NCBI GenBank assembly: GCA_964532655.1
Contig: CAZHMZ010000002.1
Location: 3,545 to 67,544 of the forward strand
DNA: 64,000 bases
Source: JAJFTV01 sp964532655
GTDB taxonomy: Bacteria; Chloroflexota; Anaerolineae; Anaerolineales; Anaerolineaceae
Reading direction: 5' to 3'
The notes beneath the pieces are model-generated. The model did not search any database. It was given only the letters and a program-made list of their open reading frames with translations, and was not told the origin of the DNA. Shown here one piece after another: positions 59,893-64,000 of the stretch (position 1 is its first letter; each line of letters begins with the position of its first letter). The translations under genes and the position numbers were made by a program.

Positions 59893-62800
59893 ATGTTCTC
59901 ACACCTGCACACACACTCGCATTTTTCACTTTTAGCCGGTATCCCATCCCCAACCCAACTGGCTGAACGCGCCGCCCGTCTGGGGATGCCGGCTTTAGCG
60001 CTGACTGATCATGACCGTCTGACCGGTGCCATTGAATTTTACGATGCCTGCCGAGGTGCGGGAGTCCAGCCGATCATCGGTCTGGAGATACCGGTCCGCT
60101 TTTCACCACGCTGGAAGGACAACCTGGTGTTTCTGGCGCAGGATCTGCCGGGCTGGACGAGCCTGTGCTGCCTGAGCAGCCTGCTGCTGGACGGCGCGGA
60201 TGGAGCGGCGGAGGCGCTGACGCTGGATACGCTGCAGCAGAATTCGACCGGCCTGCTGTGCCTGACCGGGGCAGGGGGCTGGACGGCCAACGGAGTCAAA
60301 GCAACAGTCGATGCCGATGAGCTTACCCCTTTTTCTGTATTGGGCAGGCTGCATGAAATCTTCAAAGATTGCCTGTATCTTGAAATGCAGGCTGTCCACC
60401 CGGATGGGGCGGGGATGGCTGCTCTGGCTCGCCTGTCGCAGCAGACGCGCATTCCGTTGGTGGGTACCGGCAGCGTGTATTATCTGGATCCGGAACAGCA
60501 CCGTCTACAGGAACTGCTCAGCGCCATCCGCTTGAATACACCTCTCAGCGCTTTGCCGCCCGGGGCTTCCGCGCCGCAGGGCTCATGGATGGCCGGTGCA
60601 GAGGATATGGAAGCCCGTTTTGCTCACTATCCCGCAGCGCTGGCCGGTGTGCAGGAAGTGTTGGAGCGATGCCGGCTGGAGCTGCCGTTGGGCAAGCAGG
60701 TGTATCCGCGCATACACCTGGCAGACGGCAAGACCCCGTTGGAATCCCTGCGAGAGAAAGCCTTCTCCGGGGCGGGCCGGCTGTACGGCGAAATCACCCC
60801 GGAAATTTGGGCTCGCCTGGAGCATGAACTGTCGGTCATTGAGTCGAGTGGATACGCCAGCCTGTTCTTAATTATGGAAGAGGTGATCCAGTTTGCCCGT
60901 CAGGCTGATGTACCGTATAGTTCGCGCGGGTCGGCCGGCAGTTCGCTGGTGGCGCACTGTCTGGGCATCACCTCGCCAGACCCCCTGCGGCTGGATCTGT
61001 ATTTTGAACGCTTCCTCAACCCCGAACGCTGCACCCCGCCGGACATTGATACGGATTTGTGCTCCAATCACCGCGATGAGGTGATCCGGCATGTGTACGA
61101 TCAATACGGCGCGGATCAGGTGGCGATGGTGTGCACTATCAACCGTTTCAGACCGCGTTCAGCTCTCCGGGAGACCGCCAAAGCGCACGGTTTGAGCTCG
61201 TCCGAGATCGACCAGATGGTGCGGGCGCTGCCGAGCAGGTGGGGACCGCCGCGCGAAGAAGAACGGGACGAAGAAACCAATCTGCCGGAATCGTTTGCCC
61301 CGCTGTGGGAGCGTTTCACCTCGCCGCGTTTTCGCAGGGTGATTGAGGACGCTGGCATGCTGCTGGGCATCCCGGATCACCTGTCGGTGCATCCAGGCGG
61401 GGTGGTCATCTCGCCGGGCCGCATGCATGAGATCGCGCCCACCCAGGCCGCTGAGAAGGGCATCCGCACAATTCAATTTGATCTGGATCAGGTAGAGCGG
61501 CTGGGCCTGGTGAAGATGGATCTGCTGGGCACACGCGGCTTATCTGTGTTGGGTGACGTGGCAGATAAAATGCGTATAGCCAATTATTCATCCAACAAAA
61601 TTGCATTTCTGGAAACCATCCCCAATGAAGACAAAGCGGTTTCTGAATTGATCCGTACCGGGCGCACGGTGGGGTGTTTTGGCATCGAAAGCCCGGGCAT
61701 GCAGCATACCCTGCGCGAGATCCAGGCATCCACGCCGGATGATCTGATGGTGGCGCTGTCGCTGTACCGGCCTGGTCCTATGACCGGCGGGCTCAAGGAT
61801 GCCTTTGTCAACCGTCATCTTGGAAAAGAAGCGGTGGAACATCTGCACCCGGCTTTGAGTCGGCTTCTGGCCGAAACCTACGGGGTGATTCTCTACCAGG
61901 AGCAGGTGCTGCGTATTGCCCATGAACTGGCCGGTTTCACGTTGGCTGAGGCGGATCTGCTGCGGCGCGCCATGAGTCACTTTGACCCTGGTGAGCGCAT
62001 GAAAACACTGCGCGACCGGTTTATCGATGGGGCAGGTCGTCTGAGCGGTGTACCCGCTGAAACCGCTGTGCGCATCTGGGAGATGATGGCGGCTTTTGCA
62101 GGATACGGCTTTCCAAAAGCGCACGCCGCCTCCTACGCCCAGGTCGCCTGGCGTTCTGCGTATTGCAAGGTGCATCACCCGGCCGAGTTTCTTGCGGCTG
62201 TGCTGGCCAACTGGGGCGGGTATTACCGCCAGGATGTCTACCTGCTGGAGGCTCGCCGAATGGGGCTGAATGTACGCGGTCCGCATGTCAACCACTCGGA
62301 GATCCAGTTCAGTGCGGTGGACCTGGATGGAAGCCTTGTTCTCTTTATGGGTCTGGATCAGGTGCGCGAGCTCACACGCGGCACCCAGCAGCGCATCCTG
62401 CGTGAGCGGCCTTTCACCTCCTTTGGTGATTTTTTAGCCCGCGTGGCCCCGCGCCCAAAAGAAGCCGAGCATCTGGTGCGGGTAAACGCGCTGGAGGGTC
62501 TGGGTTCCATACCGGTTCTATTGAAGCAGATCGGCTCCAACAGCCGACGGATGGGTCAGATGGAGCTTTTTCAGCAGCTTGAAGAAGACCGTGATGCAGC
62601 GGACTGGACCCTCGAAGAGAAAGCCGCCGCTCAGCAGGAACTGCTGGGTATCGCGGTAATTGCTCACCCGCTGGAGCTGGTGCAGGAGCAGTTCAGCCAT
62701 CTGAATGTGATGCCGGTTCGCGAGGCCAGGCAGCAGATTGGACGCACGGTTCGCATCGGCGGTCTGCGCCAGAGCTGGCGAAAACAGAAAGGCAGCCGCA

Positions 62801-63015
62801 TCAGCCCTACCTCCGGTGCGGTATTTCATACCGTTCTGGACGATTTAACCGACGGCATGCATATTCTGGTGAGTGAGACAGTGTATAATTCTCACCGGGA
62901 AATCCTGAGCCGGCATGATCCATTGGTGGTGGAAGGCAAAGTCCATCGGGACAGACAGGTCGGTGAACCCGTCCTGATTGTGCAAAGGCTCATTCTGATG
63001 GACACAGTACGCTGA
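59893..63015 (+). CDS. DNA polymerase III alpha subunit, DnaE2/ImuC-like
   Basis: Replicative-type polymerase of 1040 aa. The ATG at 59893 (AAGGCGG upstream) starts directly with the PHP domain: FSHLHTHSHFSLLAGI and LALTDHDRLTG. The palm has SSRGSAGSSLVAHCLGI and the catalytic aspartates in PPDIDTD (near residue 384), followed by the fingers and YQEQVLRIAHELAGFTLAEA; the C-terminal part has an OB-like region. The short length and the absence of the C-terminal tau-binding tail point to the error-prone DnaE2/ImuC branch rather than the main DnaE. No imuA or imuB gene is adjacent. It is divergent from the OppBC genes. Confidence 0.9.
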   Translation: MFSHLHTHSHFSLLAGIPSPTQLAERAARLGMPALALTDHDRLTGAIEFYDACRGAGVQPIIGLEIPVRFSPRWKDNLVFLAQDLPGWTSLCCLSSLLLDGADGAAEALTLDTLQQNSTGLLCLTGAGGWTANGVKATVDADELTPFSVLGRLHEIFKDCLYLEMQAVHPDGAGMAALARLSQQTRIPLVGTGSVYYLDPEQHRLQELLSAIRLNTPLSALPPGASAPQGSWMAGAEDMEARFAHYPAALAGVQEVLERCRLELPLGKQVYPRIHLADGKTPLESLREKAFSGAGRLYGEITPEIWARLEHELSVIESSGYASLFLIMEEVIQFARQADVPYSSRGSAGSSLVAHCLGITSPDPLRLDLYFERFLNPERCTPPDIDTDLCSNHRDEVIRHVYDQYGADQVAMVCTINRFRPRSALRETAKAHGLSSSEIDQMVRALPSRWGPPREEERDEETNLPESFAPLWERFTSPRFRRVIEDAGMLLGIPDHLSVHPGGVVISPGRMHEIAPTQAAEKGIRTIQFDLDQVERLGLVKMDLLGTRGLSVLGDVADKMRIANYSSNKIAFLETIPNEDKAVSELIRTGRTVGCFGIESPGMQHTLREIQASTPDDLMVALSLYRPGPMTGGLKDAFVNRHLGKEAVEHLHPALSRLLAETYGVILYQEQVLRIAHELAGFTLAEADLLRRAMSHFDPGERMKTLRDRFIDGAGRLSGVPAETAVRIWEMMAAFAGYGFPKAHAASYAQVAWRSAYCKVHHPAEFLAAVLANWGGYYRQDVYLLEARRMGLNVRGPHVNHSEIQFSAVDLDGSLVLFMGLDQVRELTRGTQQRILRERPFTSFGDFLARVAPRPKEAEHLVRVNALEGLGSIPVLLKQIGSNSRRMGQMELFQQLEEDRDAADWTLEEKAAAQQELLGIAVIAHPLELVQEQFSHLNVMPVREARQQIGRTVRIGGLRQSWRKQKGSRISPTSGAVFHTVLDDLTDGMHILVSETVYNSHREILSRHDPLVVEGKVHRDRQVGEPVLIVQRLILMDTVR

Positions 63016-63083
63016 TAACATCAGCGCACTGCCCGGCAGCCGGACTGCCGTTGACTACTGCCAGCTCTTTTATCGATTGGATC

Positions 63084-63884
63084 ATGACACCACGTAAACG
63101 CACCCGTTACACTCTCCCACTGGACTTCTTATTGCGCGCCGGCTTGAGTGTTTTACTGGGGCGGCCACGTTCATTTCAAAAAGACGCCAGTTGGCTGCTT
63201 GCCCGCCGGGGCACCTCTCTAAAAGTGACCGGTGCGGCTCACATTTCTTCCGAAGCAAAGTATATTTTTACGGTCAACCATTACACCCGCCCGCATTTCA
63301 ACGCCTGGTGGATTGGTCTGGTGATCAGCGCGCTGATCGGTCAGGACATCGCATGGATCATGACCAGCCGCTGGAATTTCGAAGGGAAGTGGTATGCCGG
63401 CTTTCTGCAGAAAGCAACCCGCCGGCTTTTTGCCCGTTTGGCGCGGATTTACGGCCTGATCACCACACCCCCTGTGCCGGTGTGCGATGAAGATGCAGCG
63501 GAACGCGGCGCATCGGTGCGAAAGGTGCTGAACCTGGCCCGCGACGGCAACATCACGGCGTTCGGGCTCATGCCCGAAGGGCGCGATGTTGGAAACGGTC
63601 AATTGGGCTGGCCGCCGTACGCCGCCGGTCGTTTTGTGTATCACCTCAACCGCATGGGTTACCGCATCCTGCCGGTGGGGTTGTATGAGGAAGAAGGACA
63701 GATCGTTGTGCATTTCGGGCGGCCGTATGACCTGGGAGAACCTCACTCGCATGTCTCAGGCGATGTGGATTTGACCACCTTCCGGCTGCTGACCCGTCGG
63801 CAGATGGATCTGCTGCTCACCCGCACGGTGATGTTGCGCATCGCGGTGCTGCTGCCGGAGGCCATGCGCGGTGAGTTTCGTTGA
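63084..63884 (+). CDS. PlsC-like lysophospholipid acyltransferase family protein
   Basis: Membrane-associated acyltransferase, 266 aa from the ATG at 63084; a TTG at 63051 in the same frame is an alternative and neither has a strong ribosome site. The first motif reads FTVNHYTRPHFNAWW, so the His of NHxxxxD is present but the Asp is missing; the glycerol-phosphate motif appears as MPEGRDVG, near YRILPVGLYEEEGQIVVHFG. The acyl acceptor is uncertain and activity without the Asp needs proof. It lies 68 bp after the polymerase gene and may share its transcript. Confidence 0.78.
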   Translation: MTPRKRTRYTLPLDFLLRAGLSVLLGRPRSFQKDASWLLARRGTSLKVTGAAHISSEAKYIFTVNHYTRPHFNAWWIGLVISALIGQDIAWIMTSRWNFEGKWYAGFLQKATRRLFARLARIYGLITTPPVPVCDEDAAERGASVRKVLNLARDGNITAFGLMPEGRDVGNGQLGWPPYAAGRFVYHLNRMGYRILPVGLYEEEGQIVVHFGRPYDLGEPHSHVSGDVDLTTFRLLTRRQMDLLLTRTVMLRIAVLLPEAMRGEFR

Positions 63885-64000
63885 ACAAATGACTGAGTAG
63901 AAGGTAAGCGAACCGCGAACAAAATAACGCGATTTGGTTTGGAAAAAACGTGTGTAGAAGTATGACGAATGGATTGGACCAGGAAACCAAGTGTAGCGGA

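Overview
The window looks like a chromosomal stretch from a bacterium of the phylum Chloroflexota, most likely class Anaerolineae. This is inferred from style, not from a marker gene. Exported lipoproteins carry long Thr/Pro/Ala/Glu linkers after the lipobox. The isoleucyl-tRNA synthetase is of the type 2 form with a DUF5915-type tail. Many ABC importers have their own lipoprotein solute-binding proteins, LysM/CAP proteins end in membrane anchors, and PucR and Van-type regulators are present. Most of the sequence is GC-rich; two places (about 17.45-18.9 kb and 25.5-28.9 kb) are visibly AT-rich and look acquired. A run of 100 N at 33808-33907 is an assembly gap, so the order across it is not guaranteed. 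No rRNA, tRNA, CRISPR array, transposase or phage gene was recognised.

Layout, 0-16 kb: the 3' part of ileS; a repeat-rich spacer; a two-gene ABC exporter (-); twin CAP-LysM exported proteins; a DUF2231 membrane protein with a charged repetitive tail; a VanR/VanS-like two-component system followed by a lipoprotein D,D-carboxypeptidase; a stand-alone beta-lactamase-family hydrolase; an irregular array of non-coding repeats with a conserved hairpin (13.3-14.1 kb); a small membrane protein; and a LamG-like lipoprotein.

16-34 kb: a secernin/C69 peptidase, an AT-rich AraC regulator with an extra C-terminal domain, a three-gene DrrAB-like ABC exporter, a methyltransferase, and then four paralogous serine hydrolases on the minus strand. 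These lack an N-terminal signal peptide and end in one hydrophobic segment plus a basic tail. Between the last and second-last of them lies an AT-rich insert on the opposite strand holding a single 965-aa protein: an SF2 helicase with a long uncharacterised C-terminal half that contains a nuclease-like motif. It is the best candidate here for an undescribed (possibly defence) system.

34-48 kb: a PucR regulator, a small unknown protein, a class III aminotransferase, a CoA-acylating semialdehyde dehydrogenase, a DppBC-type permease pair and two tandem paralogous peptide-type binding lipoproteins. Together they suggest uptake and catabolism of an amino compound (for example a beta-alanine-like or omega-amino acid). 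Convergent to this are alanine racemase, an overlapping LamG-like membrane protein and an AIM24-family protein.

48-64 kb: a complete BMP-type (nucleoside-like) ABC importer operon; a divergent gene fusing a GT-C glycosyltransferase-like domain to a MalF-type sugar permease, followed by a MalG-type partner; two small paralogous helical proteins; an OppBC permease pair; a DnaE2-like DNA polymerase III alpha subunit; and an acyltransferase. Several transporter sets lack an ATPase (Dpp, Opp, MalFG) or a binding protein (Opp, MalFG) nearby, so they must use parts encoded elsewhere.
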